Assembly (NCBI GenBank): GCA_035222895.1
Contig: JAVYIG010000066.1
Location: 854,501 to 918,500 of the forward strand
Direction: 5' to 3'
DNA: 64,000 nt
Origin: Strongylocentrotus droebachiensis
Taxonomy: Eukaryota; Echinodermata; Echinoidea; Camarodonta; Strongylocentrotidae
Shown: positions 63,350-64,000 of the stretch, in pieces
How the letters are laid out: each line of letters begins with the position of its first letter
Numbering within the stretch: the stretch's first letter is position 1
Program-made: the position numbers and the translations under genes
Notes under the pieces: model-generated
Databases searched by the model: none
What the model was told of the DNA's origin: nothing
The model's input: only the letters and a program-made list of their open reading frames with translations

Positions 63350-64000
63350 GTAAGTAATTTTAACTGGGATACCAACAAATCATTTTCTATGAACATTAGA
63401 AAAAACCAAATGCTTTAACAGTTTAAAATCGTTTGTGGAATATCCAAACTCGACTCCGGACTGCAATCACCCTCGATCAGAAATGATTCTCTCTTTGATA
63501 TGCATTTATTTTGCAGGGATGTCACTAGAATTGGGTGAACACAACGGGCCATCCCTTTCATCTCCCTCCGTCAGAAACTCTTTCTCCCGTCATTTAAAAT
63601 CCTCTGCCCCGCCCCACTCCACCCCATTTAGCTCCTGTACAAGTATATGGAGCTCACTCACACAATTGACCTCACTCACACAATTGACCAACAGAACGGT
63701 TCCATTCTCCCATCACTACCTCACACGCACATACTCACACCCACCAATTGACACCACATTCTTTTTTTGGTGCACGTAATGGTGAATCGTAGATTCCTGA
63801 CTAAAGAGACGCCGTGGTGAAACGTATGACGGCGGTCAAGAGCACATAAAACATCACCATAGGGGGAATTCAGGATTTTCAGGAGACAGTACAAGGTGGG
63901 GATGGTGTGGGTGTGGGGGTTGGGGGATAGTCAAAGCTTTGAATATGTTAGTTGTAAATTAAAGGTGGAGAGGTGATATCATATAATATTCTCTCTTATT
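63350..64000. other. Right edge of window, inside gene B or its 3' region
   Basis: A pyrimidine-AG at 63516 is followed by an open Ser/Thr/Pro-rich frame (MSLELGEHNGPSLSSPS...) to 63779. It is phase-compatible with exon 33 but lacks D2 signatures after GEHNGPS. Otherwise low-complexity CACA/CTCAC-rich sequence. Confidence 0.35.

Overview
This is a eukaryotic (metazoan) genomic window. It is AT-rich, intron-rich and full of transposable elements. Repeats include CR1/Jockey-like LINEs, tRNA-derived SINEs, TTAA- and TA-flanked MITEs, and a foldback element resembling the TU elements described in sea urchins. Together with a receptor tyrosine phosphatase carrying C-type lectin domains, they point to an echinoderm, most likely a sea urchin. 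That assignment is inference; no species call is made.

The main gene (gene B, plus strand, about 24.4 kb to beyond the right edge) is a receptor-type protein tyrosine phosphatase. I could assemble 33 coding exons (about 5.0 kb, about 1,669 codons) whose intron phases all agree. The order is signal peptide, four C-type lectin domains (three exons each), two Ig-like domains, five EGF-like modules, a third Ig-like domain, one fibronectin III domain, a transmembrane helix, a proline-rich juxtamembrane region, a complete PTP domain D1 with intact KNRY, WPD, HCSAGVGRTG and Q-loop motifs, and the first exon of a second PTP domain. All ectodomain module boundaries are phase 1. The Ig-EGF-Ig-FN3 part has the same order as the Tie receptor ectodomain.

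Upstream, gene A (5996-11659) is a paralogue made of a duplicated copy of the first lectin domain followed by a Ser/Thr-rich stalk, a transmembrane exon and a short tyrosine-bearing tail with no phosphatase. Bases 1-9560 and 23273-34270 are two copies of one duplicated block (lectin-1 exons, introns and upstream flank). Copy A has lost the GT of its first splice donor and the start ATG seen in copy B, so it is either a decaying gene or spliced differently. Between the genes lie two about 2-kb tandem units, each with a small terminal exon (YANV/YANI tail, stop, polyA signal). The window opens inside the 3' flank of what looks like a third such unit.

Repeat layout: LINE with two insertions (about 620-5130); 10-bp minisatellite (8620-8900); LINE fragments (10262-10650, 12590-13720, 20580-21050, 22565-23040); two 880-bp palindromic MITEs (15606-16485, 40200-41079); GCGC-rich repeat array (17630-18660); foldback element built of 26-bp repeats (29450-32995); triple-nested insertion (35817-36778); zinc-finger relic in a small element (37107-37549); CACACTGTG satellite (41940-42870); TTAA element with GCGTAG subterminal repeats (60997-62488). 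Almost all introns of gene B are enlarged by such insertions.
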